Part shown: piece by piece, positions 18,229 to 31,343 of the stretch
Layout of the letters: every line of letters begins with the position of its first letter
How positions within the stretch are numbered: position 1 is the stretch's first letter
Source: Alkalicoccus halolimnae
GTDB lineage: Bacteria > Bacillota > Bacilli > Bacillales > Salisediminibacteriaceae
DNA length: 64,000 bases
Assembly (NCBI RefSeq): GCF_008014775.2
Contig: NZ_CP144914.1
Coordinates: forward strand, 2,914,001-2,978,000
Direction of reading: 5' to 3'
Notes under the pieces: model-generated
The model's input: only the letters and a program-made list of their open reading frames with translations
Told to the model about the DNA's origin: nothing
Database searches by the model: none
Program-made: the position numbers and the translations under genes

Positions 18229-18303
18229 TGGCAGGGCTAGCAGGATTCGAACCTGCGGGTCACGGAATCAAAATCCGATGCCTTACCGCTTGGCTATAGC
18301 CCT
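18229..18303 (-). tRNA. tRNA-Gln (TTG)
   Basis: Acceptor TAGGGCTA region with anticodon loop TTTTGAT, encoded CCA; the first pair is weak (T-A), as is usual for glutamine tRNAs. Confidence 0.96.
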
Positions 18304-18309
18304 ATGTAG

Positions 18310-18386
18310 TGGGGCGGCTGATGGGAATCGAACCCACGAATGCCGGAATCACAATCCGGTGCGTTAACCACTTCGCCACAACCGCC
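18310..18386 (-). tRNA. tRNA-His (GTG)
   Basis: Anticodon loop TTGTGAT. The extra G at -1 (18386) faces the discriminator C, the identity mark of histidine tRNA. CCA encoded. Confidence 0.97.
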
Positions 18387-18399
18387 GCATTATGTAATT

Positions 18400-18473
18400 T
18401 GGCAGGGGTAGCAGGAATCGAACCCGCATCAAAGGTTTTGGAGACCTTCGTTTTGCCATTAAACTATACCCCT
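18400..18473 (-). tRNA. tRNA-Trp (CCA)
   Basis: Acceptor AGGGGTA, anticodon stem-loop AAGGTCTCCAAAACCTT, encoded CCA. Confidence 0.97.
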
Positions 18474-18478
18474 AAAAA

Positions 18479-18563
18479 TGGTGGAGGGGGAGAGACTCGA
18501 ACTCCCGAACCCGAAGGAGCGGATTTACAGTCCGCCGCGTTTGGCCAACTTCGCTACCCCTCC
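18479..18563 (-). tRNA. tRNA-Tyr (GTA)
   Basis: Acceptor GGAGGGG, anticodon stem-loop GCGGACTGTAAATCCGC, long variable arm, encoded CCA. Confidence 0.97.
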
Positions 18564-18616
18564 ACATTGTCTATTCGTTGAGAAGTGAATAGTTTTCACC
18601 ATCAACTCAAGAAAAA

Positions 18617-18692
18617 TGGCGGTCCCGACGGGAATCGAACCCGCGATCTCCTGCGTGACAGGCAGGCATGTTAACCGCTACACCACGGGACC
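18617..18692 (-). tRNA. tRNA-Asp (GTC)
   Basis: Acceptor GGTCCCG, anticodon stem-loop CTGCCTGTCACGCAG, encoded CCA. Confidence 0.97.
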
Positions 18693-18718
18693 TTGTATAT
18701 GAAAAAATAAAATTTAAA

Positions 18719-18811
18719 TGGAGGAGGAAGAGGGATTCGAACCCCCGCGGGCTATGACACCCCTGTCGGTTTTCAAGACCGATCCCTTCAGCCAGACTTG
18801 GGTATTCCTCC
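18719..18811 (-). tRNA. tRNA-Ser (TGA)
   Basis: Acceptor GGAGGAA, anticodon stem-loop TCGGTCTTGAAAACCGA, long variable arm, encoded CCA. Confidence 0.97.
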
Positions 18812-18821
18812 AATATATAAA

Positions 18822-18898
18822 TGGTAGCGGAGGAGGGGATCGAACCCCCGACCTCACGGGTATGAACCGTACGCTCTAGCCAGCTGAGCTACTCCGCC
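18822..18898 (-). tRNA. tRNA-Met (CAT), elongator type
   Basis: Acceptor GGCGGAG, anticodon stem-loop TACGGTTCATACCCGTG. It has the paired first position and D-arm of the elongator form, not the unpaired C1 and GGG stem of the initiator. CCA encoded. Confidence 0.92.
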
Positions 18899-18917
18899 AA
18901 AACCTTATAATTAAAAA

Positions 18918-18993
18918 TGGTGGAGCCTAGCGGGATCGAACCGCTGACCTCCTGCGTGCAAAGCAGGCGCTCTCCCAGCTGAGCTAAGGCCCC
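18918..18993 (-). tRNA. tRNA-Ala (TGC)
   Basis: Acceptor GGGGCCT with the G3 wobble context of alanine tRNA, anticodon stem-loop CTGCTTTGCACGCAG, encoded CCA. First tRNA after the 5S gene. Confidence 0.97.
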
Positions 18994-19002
18994 ATATGTA
19001 AA

Positions 19003-19120
<118 letters not shown>

Positions 19121-19249
19121 CTTTTTTGTTTTTTTCAACCCTTTTGTTCCGGGCCTGTGCGCCCTGGGTGGGTTGGAGCTGTCCGCTCAAAACTGGATAA
19201 CGGGGGTGTATGAACCCTTCAATCGGTGTCGTCGAATTATCTTCTTTTT

Positions 19250-22196
<2,947 letters not shown>

Positions 22197-22516
22197 AGCT
22201 GCCTCCCTGAGGGAGGCAGTGGACGTCATTCGATCGTCTTGGCGATATTCTAAGACACTCGGAAACTCGTTTCTTCGTCACGGGGCGCACCCCGGACCAA
22301 TAGACCTTGTTTCCGGTGATTGATTGTTCATACATTACGTTATCCAGTTTTCAAAGGACAGAGGCTTGCGGGCCGTCTTTCTTCTTTCCTTTTTTCCCAC
22401 TGCCAAGCAGAAGAAAGCCGAAAAAAAAAGAGCCGGCCGAGAGGTGTTAACCCTCTCAAAACTAAACAAAAGAACGAAAGGAAGGAAATCGATAAGTGAG
22501 CTTACTCGAGCTCCTT
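22197..22516 (-). other. 16S-23S spacer without tRNA genes
   Basis: 320 bp. It holds no tRNA. It contains CAAAACTAAACAAAAGAACG, which repeats a block of the 16S leader (near 24225-24245), and CTTTGAAAACTGGATAACG just before the 23S gene; these repeats probably form the 16S and 23S processing stems. Confidence 0.75.
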
Positions 22517-24096
<1,580 letters not shown>

Positions 24097-24281
24097 TCGT
24101 CGAAGTTTGAACTTCTGACATCGCGAAGCGGGATGCTTCGCTTTCAAAACTGAATCTGGCTAAAGATTCTTTAATAATAAATTGACAGAGAATGATTCAT
24201 TCTCTTTTTTCCTTCACAATCGTCTTTTGTTTAGTTTTCAAAGGGCAAATCACAGCGCCGCCTGTTTTTGGCGACTTAATA

Positions 24282-24310
24282 AATATATCATTTTCAGCAT
24301 ATGAAGTCAA
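24282..24310 (-). promoter_or_regulatory. rRNA promoter, proximal
   Basis: Minus strand: -35 TTGACT, 17-bp spacer, -10 TATATT. It lies about 185 bp before the 16S gene. The initial transcript contains AAGTCGCC, shared with the distal promoter. Confidence 0.85.
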
Positions 24311-24377
24311 TGCTTTTTTCAACGCATTTTTCTTCGCAATGCTTTAATTAATTTTCGCCTCATCAGCGACAAATAAT

Positions 24378-24406
24378 AATATACCAAACCAGCTTACTCC
24401 TGACAA
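24378..24406 (-). promoter_or_regulatory. rRNA promoter, middle
   Basis: Minus strand: -35 TTGTCA, 17-bp spacer, -10 TATATT, followed by a GTCGC initial-transcript block like the other two. Confidence 0.7.
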
Positions 24407-24511
24407 CCTTTTTCAACAAATCTTTTTGATGCTTTTTAAAGCTTGGCGTCAGCGAAGTACAAAAAAGCTGGAACCCGGAATATAAAATATATAATTTCGG
24501 CGACTTGATAC

Positions 24512-24540
24512 ATTATATTGATTTTGACTCCCGAGGTCAA
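24512..24540 (-). promoter_or_regulatory. rRNA promoter, distal
   Basis: Minus strand: -35 TTGACC, 17-bp spacer, perfect -10 TATAAT, then GTATCAAGTCGCC at the start site region. Confidence 0.88.
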
Positions 24541-25268
24541 GACGATTAAATAAATTTGTAATTTCATTCGTCTGAACCCTTCTCTTCTTCGCCTTGGTAA
24601 ACTTTTTGAATTCTAAACTTCATTATAACAACTTTTCATTTAGTACAGGTCACTTCCAGTCGTTTTTTATTATCAGGCTTTTAAGTCGTTTTCACAGCTG
24701 CCGCTCTCCCCATTCTGAGACCGGATAGATCTTCACAGGTGTCTGACCGTTTCATATAAGAGAAATAATATGCTGGCTCCTTTCCATCTACTGTGCTTCC
24801 GGCTATTGAAAGTCAATAATATGAAAATCCTTAGCATCTACCTCCAAACTCCCGGGGTTCCGGCACCCGGATTATGAAAGCGGAAGAACTCTTTTAAAAA
24901 AGGTGGGGCAATGCATATTCATATTAGTTTTTGGCATTCAAACATATTTCCGGACACGTGAAAATTTAAGCTTTGGTCGTGTTTAATGGAGTTATTGAAG
25001 AGCGGCCGCCGCACTCCCGCCTGACCGCGGAGATGGAAGCTGCATAGTTCATCTGCCGGTTTACAGCGGGTTTTCCTGTAATAGCAGCAGCGAATACGCT
25101 TCTTACAGAAAAAAGTAAATGTGAACCCTGTTGCTGGTCTGCAGGCTGTACCTTCCCTAAAAAAGCTGGAAGGAAAGAACTATTGAGTTAATTTATAAAT
25201 ATTTAACTGATTTACACCAAATGAGTGCAGGTCCGCGAATGCTGCAGAGACAAATTTCAAAAGAGGAA
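24541..25268. other. Intergenic stretch between rRNA promoters and bioY
   Basis: No gene is supported. A further TATAAT (minus strand, near 24625) has only a weak -35 and might be a fourth rRNA promoter. The rest shows nothing recognisable. Confidence 0.45.
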
Positions 25269-25330
25269 TTGACAATTAATATTTACACGAAGTATGCTAA
25301 TGTTAACCTTATTTAAATAAGGTTAACATT
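25269..25330 (+). promoter_or_regulatory. bioY promoter and BirA-type operator
   Basis: -35 TTGACA (25269-25274) and -10 TATGCT (25293-25298, 18-bp spacer) are followed directly by a perfect 32-bp palindrome (25299-25330). Each half contains AATGTTAACC; the two GTTAAC blocks are 14 bp apart, the Firmicute BirA pattern. Bound biotinyl-AMP-BirA would cover the start site and block transcription when biotin is plentiful. Confidence 0.85.
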
Positions 25331-25346
25331 AAAAGGAGGAGAGTTT

Positions 25347-25937
25347 ATGACTGCCACAAAACCAAAGGTCCAGACCGTACATATTACATATGCAGCCATG
25401 TTCATCGCGCTTATGGCTATCGGCGCTAACCTTACCGCTTTCATTACACTTGGAGGAGTCCCTCTGACCTTTCAAACAGTCGTAGCTGTGCTTGCCGGTA
25501 TTATACTCGGCAAAAAATTAGGTACTCTTGCCATAGCCGGCTACATCCTGCTCGGCCTTACCGGTGTCCCTATCTTTGCAGGCTTCTCTGGGGGCGTTTC
25601 CGTACTCGCATCTCCCACTTTCGGTTTCCTCGTTTCGTTTTTGTTTATCGCTTTTTCTTCAGGATTTGTTATGGAGTTGATGAAAACTAAAACGAAAAGC
25701 GGCTTTTTTATAGCGGGCTTAACCGGACTGCTTTTCAATTACGGCATAGGAGTTCCTTATTTGTATTTCTACACGGTAACGATTCTTGGAGTGACCGACA
25801 CAAGCTTCTTGCTCATCGCAGGAGGAATGAGCGCTTTCTTCATTAAAGATCTCATTCTTGTCTTTTTTACTGCTGCTTTGGCTGCTCAGCTGTATTCCCG
25901 CAGGGCGATTCGCCCCGTATGGCAGCAAGCAGCCTGA
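25347..25937 (+). CDS. bioY: Biotin ECF transporter substrate-binding component BioY
   Basis: 196 residues, six predicted membrane helices. BioY family landmarks: GGVPLTFQTVVAVLAGIILGKKLG, LLGLTGVPIFAGFSGGVSVLASPTFGFL and a Gly-rich GLLFNYGIGVPYLY loop. It binds biotin and works with the shared EcfA/EcfT module or alone. Single gene, preceded by AAAGGAGGAGAG and the BirA-type operator, and followed by a terminator shared with dctP. Confidence 0.94.
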   Translation: MTATKPKVQTVHITYAAMFIALMAIGANLTAFITLGGVPLTFQTVVAVLAGIILGKKLGTLAIAGYILLGLTGVPIFAGFSGGVSVLASPTFGFLVSFLFIAFSSGFVMELMKTKTKSGFFIAGLTGLLFNYGIGVPYLYFYTVTILGVTDTSFLLIAGGMSAFFIKDLILVFFTAALAAQLYSRRAIRPVWQQAA

Positions 25938-25970
25938 TTTAGAGGTATTATTCGCAGGTTCGCGAAATAC

Positions 25971-26005
25971 AAAAAGGCCGGCCCCATGATGGGACCGGCT
26001 TTTTT
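25971..26005. terminator. Bidirectional terminator between bioY and dctP
   Basis: AAAAAGGCCGGCCCC pairs with GGGACCGGCTTTTT with a small bulge; T-runs on both strands. It serves the convergent bioY and TRAP operons. Confidence 0.85.
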
Positions 26006-26018
26006 AATGGAAAATGAC

Positions 26019-27182
26019 TTATTCGACAGTTCCGCCTGCTTCTTCAATTTCTTCTTCAAGCATATCAAGAATCATTTCCGCATCATCTCCACCATTTTCA
26101 CGGTAGTAATCACGGACAGGTAGAGCGAGTTCACGGAAAGCGTCTCTCTCATCTTCAGACAGCTCATAGATTTCAGTAGGATTTTCATCGTCATCTTCGA
26201 TTTGTGACAAGAATTCATCATTCTGTTCCTGTTGGATATCGAAACCTCGCTGGCGCATCTCTTCGATAGATTCATCGATAATACCCTGCGTCGCTTCATC
26301 CAGACCTTCGTAAAAATCAGGATTAACAGTTGTCATTGTAACGTACATATTATGGTTGGATATCGTCATGTGATCCTGAACTTCGTTAAAGTTGGCGTCT
26401 GCAATGAAGAAAATAGGATTTTCCTGACCTTCAACAGCTCCCTGCTGAAGACCGGTATAAAGCTCGCCCCAGCTCATGGCAGTTGGGTTAGCTCCATACG
26501 CTTCATACGATTCCAGAATTAGTGGAGACTCCTGAGTACGCATCTGGAAGCCTTCGAAATCTTCTGGTGTACGGAGTTCTGAATTACCAGTCCACTGCAT
26601 AGCCCCTTCTGTCCAGAAGGATAGTGGCATGATTCCCTGTTCTTCATACTTCGCTGCGAGGTGCTCGTTAATTGCTTCAGAATCATTTAAGATCTCCTGG
26701 TTTAATTCCTGATCATCTGTAAACAGGAACTGAAGGGCAAAAATATTCCCCTCCGGAACTAAAGTACCTGTGAAACCTGGAGAGATAATAGCAAACTCAA
26801 CAACGTTGCCTGTTAACTGTTCCACCTGGTCTACTTCACTTCCAAGTGCACCAAACTCATATACATCTATTTCTAAAGCTCCGTCTGACTTCTCGCTTAC
26901 GAGATCAGCAAACTCCTGTGCATATACATATTGAACCTGGCCCTGTGTTTCTTCAACTACAAAACGCCATTCCTGAGGTTCCACATCAACAGTTTCTCCC
27001 TCACCATCATTTTCTGCTCCTGCATCGGCGTCATTTCCTTCTTCGTTCGTGTTTTCTCCGCCGTTGCCTCCATTATTTCCTCCGTCGTTTCCACCATTAT
27101 CTCCTCCGTCGTTACCGCCGCAGGCTGTAAGAACGAGACCTAAAGTTAATGCTCCTGTTAGTAAACCCGTTTTTTTAAACAT
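26019..27182 (-). CDS. dctP: TRAP transporter substrate-binding lipoprotein, DctP type
   Basis: 387 residues from the ATG at 27180-27182. A TTG at 27200 is also in frame, but the ATG gives a clean signal peptide with lipobox LTAC (Cys21). After the Cys a linker of about 40 residues is almost only Gly, Asn, Asp and Glu. The DctP domain follows, with the typical segments YVYAQEFADLVSEKSDGALEIDVYEFGALGSE and MRTQESPLILESYEAYGANPTAMSWGELYTGLQQGAVEGQENP. It delivers a small organic acid or related solute to DctQM. Last gene of the operon, 60 bases after dctM. Confidence 0.92.
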   Translation of the reverse strand: MFKKTGLLTGALTLGLVLTACGGNDGGDNGGNDGGNNGGNGGENTNEEGNDADAGAENDGEGETVDVEPQEWRFVVEETQGQVQYVYAQEFADLVSEKSDGALEIDVYEFGALGSEVDQVEQLTGNVVEFAIISPGFTGTLVPEGNIFALQFLFTDDQELNQEILNDSEAINEHLAAKYEEQGIMPLSFWTEGAMQWTGNSELRTPEDFEGFQMRTQESPLILESYEAYGANPTAMSWGELYTGLQQGAVEGQENPIFFIADANFNEVQDHMTISNHNMYVTMTTVNPDFYEGLDEATQGIIDESIEEMRQRGFDIQQEQNDEFLSQIEDDDENPTEIYELSEDERDAFRELALPVRDYYRENGGDDAEMILDMLEEEIEEAGGTVE

Positions 27183-27242
27183 CTGTTTACATACCCCCAA
27201 AAAGAATTTTTTATATATTTCAAAGACCTTTCCTATTCCAGC

Positions 27243-28517
27243 TTAAAATAAATTAAGCAGGAATAGAGAAATATCTTCAAAAACGATTACCAGAACTGAC
27301 GTAAACAGCAATATGACAATATAGGGCGGTGTCCCTTTTATAACTTCTAAATAGGATTTGTTGAACACCGCACTGGCCGTGAATATATCGACTCCAAACG
27401 GAGGTGTTGCCGAACCAAGGGCCGCCTGGAAAACAATGACGACACCCAGGTGAATCGGATCGACGCCGGCCATCGATGCCACAGGTGCGAATATCGGCGT
27501 CAGAATAAGAATTACCACAATCGGATCGACAAACATACATCCGACGAAAAAGAAAATCGCTACAATAATAAGTACATTAAGCGCTGTTGGATCGGCCGGT
27601 AAAACTGCATCCGTCAGCATTGTCGGGATTCTCGCAAAGGAGATTACCCATGAAAAAGCCTGACCGCCTGCTACAAGTACAAACACCGCGGATGTTACTA
27701 TCCCGGAGGACAGAGCAATATCCGGAATTTCCTTCAGTTTAATCGAACGGAAGATAAACACTTCCAAAATGAGTGCGTAGAGGACGGAAACTCCTGCTGC
27801 TTCTGTTGGTGTAAACTGCCCTGTATAGATACCCCCGATAATAATTATCGGAAATCCAAGAGGCAGCAGCGCTTTAACAAACACACTTCTCTTTTCCTGC
27901 CATGTTGCTTTATCCGCCAGTGGAATGTTGTAAATTTTCGCATGAATATAAGCGTAGATGGAAAAGAAAATAAAAATAAGTACACCGGGCCCAATACCCG
28001 CAATAAATAGATCGCCTACCGAGGCATCAGAAACAAGTGCATAAATGATCATCCCGATACTCGGTGGAATAAGTAATGCTACGTCACTGGAGTTGATAAT
28101 GAGTGCGATAGCACTCGAATCTTTATACCCTACTTTCAGAAGCCTCTCCCTCATCGGTTTACCAATCGCTACTACTGTAGCCTGGGTTGATCCTGAAATA
28201 GAACCAAACATTGTACAGGCAGCTGCTGTCGTGATCGCGTAACCGCCGCTCATGTGACGGACGAAAGCACCGACAAAATCCAGAAGCTTCTGGGAGGTTC
28301 TGCCCGATGTCATAATATCAGCTGCAAAGATAAACAGCGGCACAGCTAGTAGTACATAAGAAGATATACCTTCCGCCATCTGCTGAATCATTATTGTCGG
28401 ATCGAGCCCTTCCATGAAGAACAGAATCATAATGAGCGGTCCGGCAATAAGCGGAATCATCATTGGAAAACCGAGCAGCAGCGTAATGACCATTACCCCT
28501 AATAATGTCCAAAGCAT
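27243..28517 (-). CDS. dctM: TRAP transporter large permease, DctM type
   Basis: 424 residues with about 12 hydrophobic segments. DctM marks: GFPMMIPLIAGPLIMI, AAACTMFGSISGSTQATVVAIGKPM, and FQAALGSATPPFGVDIFTASAVF. It couples sodium movement to solute uptake. It lies 33 bases after dctQ. I cannot predict the substrate from sequence alone. Confidence 0.93.
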   Translation of the reverse strand: MLWTLLGVMVITLLLGFPMMIPLIAGPLIMILFFMEGLDPTIMIQQMAEGISSYVLLAVPLFIFAADIMTSGRTSQKLLDFVGAFVRHMSGGYAITTAAACTMFGSISGSTQATVVAIGKPMRERLLKVGYKDSSAIALIINSSDVALLIPPSIGMIIYALVSDASVGDLFIAGIGPGVLIFIFFSIYAYIHAKIYNIPLADKATWQEKRSVFVKALLPLGFPIIIIGGIYTGQFTPTEAAGVSVLYALILEVFIFRSIKLKEIPDIALSSGIVTSAVFVLVAGGQAFSWVISFARIPTMLTDAVLPADPTALNVLIIVAIFFFVGCMFVDPIVVILILTPIFAPVASMAGVDPIHLGVVIVFQAALGSATPPFGVDIFTASAVFNKSYLEVIKGTPPYIVILLFTSVLVIVFEDISLFLLNLF

Positions 28518-28550
28518 AATTTGTCCCTCGCTGTTCTTATAAGATTTTCG

Positions 28551-29084
28551 TTACTGTTCGTCATAATCTTTTTTATCCTGAGCAAGATAAATTTCTTTAT
28601 GAATAATGTTCATCCACATATTGCGCAGGAATTGGAGCCCTCCAAGAAAGCAGCCAATCGGTATGGCAGCTACCATGAGCCAGAATGGAAATTGCAGAGC
28701 CGCAGTTGTCCGGCCGGTTTCATAAATGCCGTAGACATAAAGCGTGGCAAAATAACCTACAGCAAACAGTACAATTGCTGTAACGAAAGGAATGATAATC
28801 GCCAGCGTCTTTTTAACAGGTCTGGGTGAAAGGTCAAAAAATGCCGACATACTTATGTGTCTGCCTTTTCTTGCCGCATAGCTGATGCCGATAAAACTGG
28901 CAACGATAACAGACAATCTGCTGATCTCTGCCGCAAAATGCCAGCTGCTCCCTGTAATCATTCGATAAACCACATTTCCGAAAGTCATTACAGATATAAC
29001 AATAATCGCCCATTTAAGAATGAATTTTTCCAATGTATGCAGCCCGGCATCCAGCATTCCAAAAAATTTCATTATTTTGCCCAA
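28551..29084 (-). CDS. dctQ: TRAP transporter small permease, DctQ type
   Basis: 177 residues, four hydrophobic segments, with the DctQ pattern ISRLSVIVASFIGISYAARKGRHISMSAFFDL. First gene of the operon. The start is either TTG at 29084 (good distance from GGGGGG) or ATG at 29072. The order Q-M-P, with the binding protein last, differs from the common P-Q-M order. A 28-bp palindrome lies 45 bases upstream. Confidence 0.88.
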   Translation of the reverse strand: MGKIMKFFGMLDAGLHTLEKFILKWAIIVISVMTFGNVVYRMITGSSWHFAAEISRLSVIVASFIGISYAARKGRHISMSAFFDLSPRPVKKTLAIIIPFVTAIVLFAVGYFATLYVYGIYETGRTTAALQFPFWLMVAAIPIGCFLGGLQFLRNMWMNIIHKEIYLAQDKKDYDEQ

Positions 29085-29129
29085 ATCCCTGTCCCCCCTT
29101 TAATTACTTTAATTTGTCCTGGAACGAAG

Positions 29130-29157
29130 GAAGGAAACAAATATATTTGTTTCCTTC
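29130..29157. promoter_or_regulatory. 28-bp perfect palindrome upstream of the TRAP operon
   Basis: The half-site GAAGGAAACAAATA is repeated exactly in inverted form. It is 45 bases before the dctQ start. No T-run follows on either strand, so it is more likely an operator than a terminator. No regulator gene is adjacent. Confidence 0.55.
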
Positions 29158-29667
29158 TCTGACGCTCTAATTAATTAACCCCATTTATAAATATGTAATG
29201 TAATCGATGAGGAGCCTATTAAATAGGATAATACATGTTCTGTAAAGATTCAAAACTCATATAGGTACAAATACGCCCCTAAGAGAAGACTACCCCCACT
29301 TTCCTTTATTCACCTGCTTACAACGCTGGTTTTTATCACCACATAGAATGAAATCGTTTTCTTGAACTCCACGTTAAGATGGCTCTCTCCGCTCGATGAA
29401 GATAGCTTATGAGTTCTTATATGACACTTTAATCAGCCAAGTTCTTTACCCTTGAATCCATCCTCGCAAATTTTCTCGTTTTTTTCTTCCAGTGCCAAAT
29501 ATTCCGGGATGTTTCTCCCAGTTTGAAAGAAGGAGATTGTATTTATGAAGAAAATAGAAATACTACACTCCTATAAAATAATATTCTTGATACCTCGAGT
29601 AAAGACCTGCCCCTTTAGATCTATTTTACATAAATAATACAATAGTCCTACGTTACAGATTATCTCT
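29158..29667. other. Intergenic stretch, nothing recognised
   Basis: A+T-rich, no supported gene and no long repeat apart from the 26-bp palindromic element that follows at 29676. Confidence 0.45.
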
Positions 29668-29675
29668 TTAATTAT

Positions 29676-29701
29676 AGCTCTGTTAAAGCTTTAACAGAGC
29701 C
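29676..29701. mobile_element. Solo 26-bp palindromic remnant, copy B, with 8-bp flanking repeats
   Basis: Both MITE ends abut with no interior: AGCTCTGTTAAAG followed by its near-perfect inverse CTTTAACAGAGCC. It is flanked by TTAATTAT on both sides (29668-29675, 29702-29709). The second solo copy (49597) has the same core but the different flank TTAATTTT on both sides. Confidence 0.75.
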
Positions 29702-30014
29702 TTAATTATCGTTGAATCTCATCTACAAGCGTTTTTATCAGGAAATATACGAACCGTTATAATCAAATCAACTGCATTTAAACGCCATATTTAAAAGAAA
29801 CGAGGAAAGCTGGCCTCTGCTGATGGAAATCACTTTTGATGTTCACCCCCTCTTTTTTATCACGACATACGAAATTTATTCAGCTGTAATCATATTCCAA
29901 AAATTTGATTTTCGAATTTATCAGCCGGCTGTTTTAGGAGCTGTTCTTCCGGTTATGATATAATGGTAAATACGCTTATAACTATACAGCACAAGGAAAG
30001 GAAGATCCTTGCAC

Positions 30015-30494
30015 ATGGCATTTTTTTCTAATTTTCCCTTATTAGTAGCACTATTTACAATTGGATTTGCACAATTTATTAAGGTCCCGCTGCAGTATCT
30101 CGCTACACGAAAAATTGACTGGAAACTGCTTACAAGCACCGGCGGGATGCCAAGCTCTCATTCTGGAGCAGTTACTGCTCTATCTACTGCCCTTGCAATT
30201 GAATATGGGGTGGGCTCTCCCTACTTTGCTATTTCCGTTGTCTTCGGCATTATCGTCATGTTTGATGCCACAGGTATTAGAAGACACGCCGGTGAACAGG
30301 CTACGGTAGTAAATCAGCTTGTAATGGACTTCACTAAAATAAGGGACGAAATGAAGCATTGGCCGGAGAAACAGGAAGAAGAGAAGCGGAACGAATTAAA
30401 AGAACTTCTCGGCCATCAGCCTATTGAAGTATTTTTTGGAGCTATACTCGGAATTATTCTTGCTGTTTCCCTTCACTTTATTTTTCAGGCATAA
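30015..30494 (+). CDS. yuiD: Divergent PAP2-family membrane protein YuiD
   Basis: 159 residues from the ATG at 30015; a TTG two codons upstream is less likely. Helices alternate with the conserved TSTGGMPSSHSGAVTALSTALAIE and FDATGIRRHAGEQATVVNQL, which resemble the phosphatase motifs of PAP2 enzymes in rearranged form. The C-terminus ELLGHQPIEVFFGAILGIIL is typical of YuiD. Phosphatase activity is not proven for this family. A strong terminator follows. Confidence 0.9.
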   Translation: MAFFSNFPLLVALFTIGFAQFIKVPLQYLATRKIDWKLLTSTGGMPSSHSGAVTALSTALAIEYGVGSPYFAISVVFGIIVMFDATGIRRHAGEQATVVNQLVMDFTKIRDEMKHWPEKQEEEKRNELKELLGHQPIEVFFGAILGIILAVSLHFIFQA

Positions 30495-30533
30495 AAAAAG
30501 CTGTGCGTGCCCTTTTGGCATGCACAGCTTTTT
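30493..30533. terminator. Terminator after yuiD
   Basis: AAAAAGCTGTGCGTGCC pairs with GGCATGCACAGCTTTTT with one mismatch. Both strands have a T-run; it also stands 77 bases after the yuiB stop. Confidence 0.87.
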
Positions 30534-30609
30534 AAGCTGAGTGTTCTTATAGGAGCACTTGTCAGATGGAAACGGGATATCCTTAAGCAACGGTGAAAAC
30601 CGAGTTACT

Positions 30610-30930
30610 TTAAAACATCTGATAACCTCTTACCCGAAGCATTCTGATAGCTATACCAGCAAGGACAGCACCGCCCATTCCTGCAATAAGAATAACAACG
30701 TCCGCGGCCGTTAAAGATCCGAGCGTAGTGCCCAGTCCGGAGAATGAAGCTGCCGGGGAAGAGAAGTAATTGAAAAATCCAGCATCATCGACTATAAACA
30801 GAATAACAATTGGATAAATTACAGCCATGACCCAAGTGGATCGAAGCAGCATATTTAAAATAAATCCAATACCAAAAAAGAGTACAAAATATAAAAGTAC
30901 GGCAATAATAAGCTGTGGTAAATTTAACAC
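30610..30930 (-). CDS. yuiB: Membrane protein YuiB
   Basis: 106 residues with three hydrophobic segments and the C-terminus RMLRVRGYQMF that marks YuiB. Function unknown. It follows the tiny yuiA gene, as in B. subtilis, inside the yumB-yuiA-yuiB-yuiD neighbourhood; a yuiC gene is missing between yuiB and yuiD. Confidence 0.82.
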   Translation of the reverse strand: MLNLPQLIIAVLLYFVLFFGIGFILNMLLRSTWVMAVIYPIVILFIVDDAGFFNYFSSPAASFSGLGTTLGSLTAADVVILIAGMGGAVLAGIAIRMLRVRGYQMF

Positions 30931-31000
30931 TCGTGGAGTCCCCCTTCATGCAGTCAAAATAAGTTTACTGAATTGAAAGAGAGACGTCAAACACGAAATA

Positions 31001-31126
31001 CTATTTAGCTTTTCCCGTGCCGTGACAGCTGCTGCATGTTTCGGATCCGCCAAGCAGAAGCTGATGGTACCCTCTCCCTGTGCAGTAAGAACATTGGGAG
31101 CGTTTCAAACGTTTGCGCTGATACAT
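31001..31126 (-). CDS. yuiA: Small zinc-finger protein YuiA
   Basis: 41 residues, starting at 31126 with GAGGTG six bases upstream. It reads MYQRKRLKRSQCSYCTGRGY then LLLGGSETCSSCHGTGKAK. The two CxxCxGxG modules are half of a DnaJ-type zinc finger. Small proteins of this kind may act as chaperone or Fe-S helper factors, but YuiA has no known role that I can name. Position next to yuiB and yumB supports it. Confidence 0.82.
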   Translation of the reverse strand: MYQRKRLKRSQCSYCTGRGYHQLLLGGSETCSSCHGTGKAK

Positions 31127-31343
31127 CTTTTTCACCTCGCACCTATTTATCTGATATTTCTGATAATATATCAGGATATTCCCGGTGTCAACGCATCAGC
31201 TTGAACAAATATGGTTTTCTGAATGCTGACAATAAAAAAAGTCCGGAGGAATAAACAAAATTCCCCCGGAACTTTTATAGAAATAAATAAAGGTTTTGGT
31301 CAAGCATAAATAAAATTTTTCAACACAGACCTCGTATTACTGA

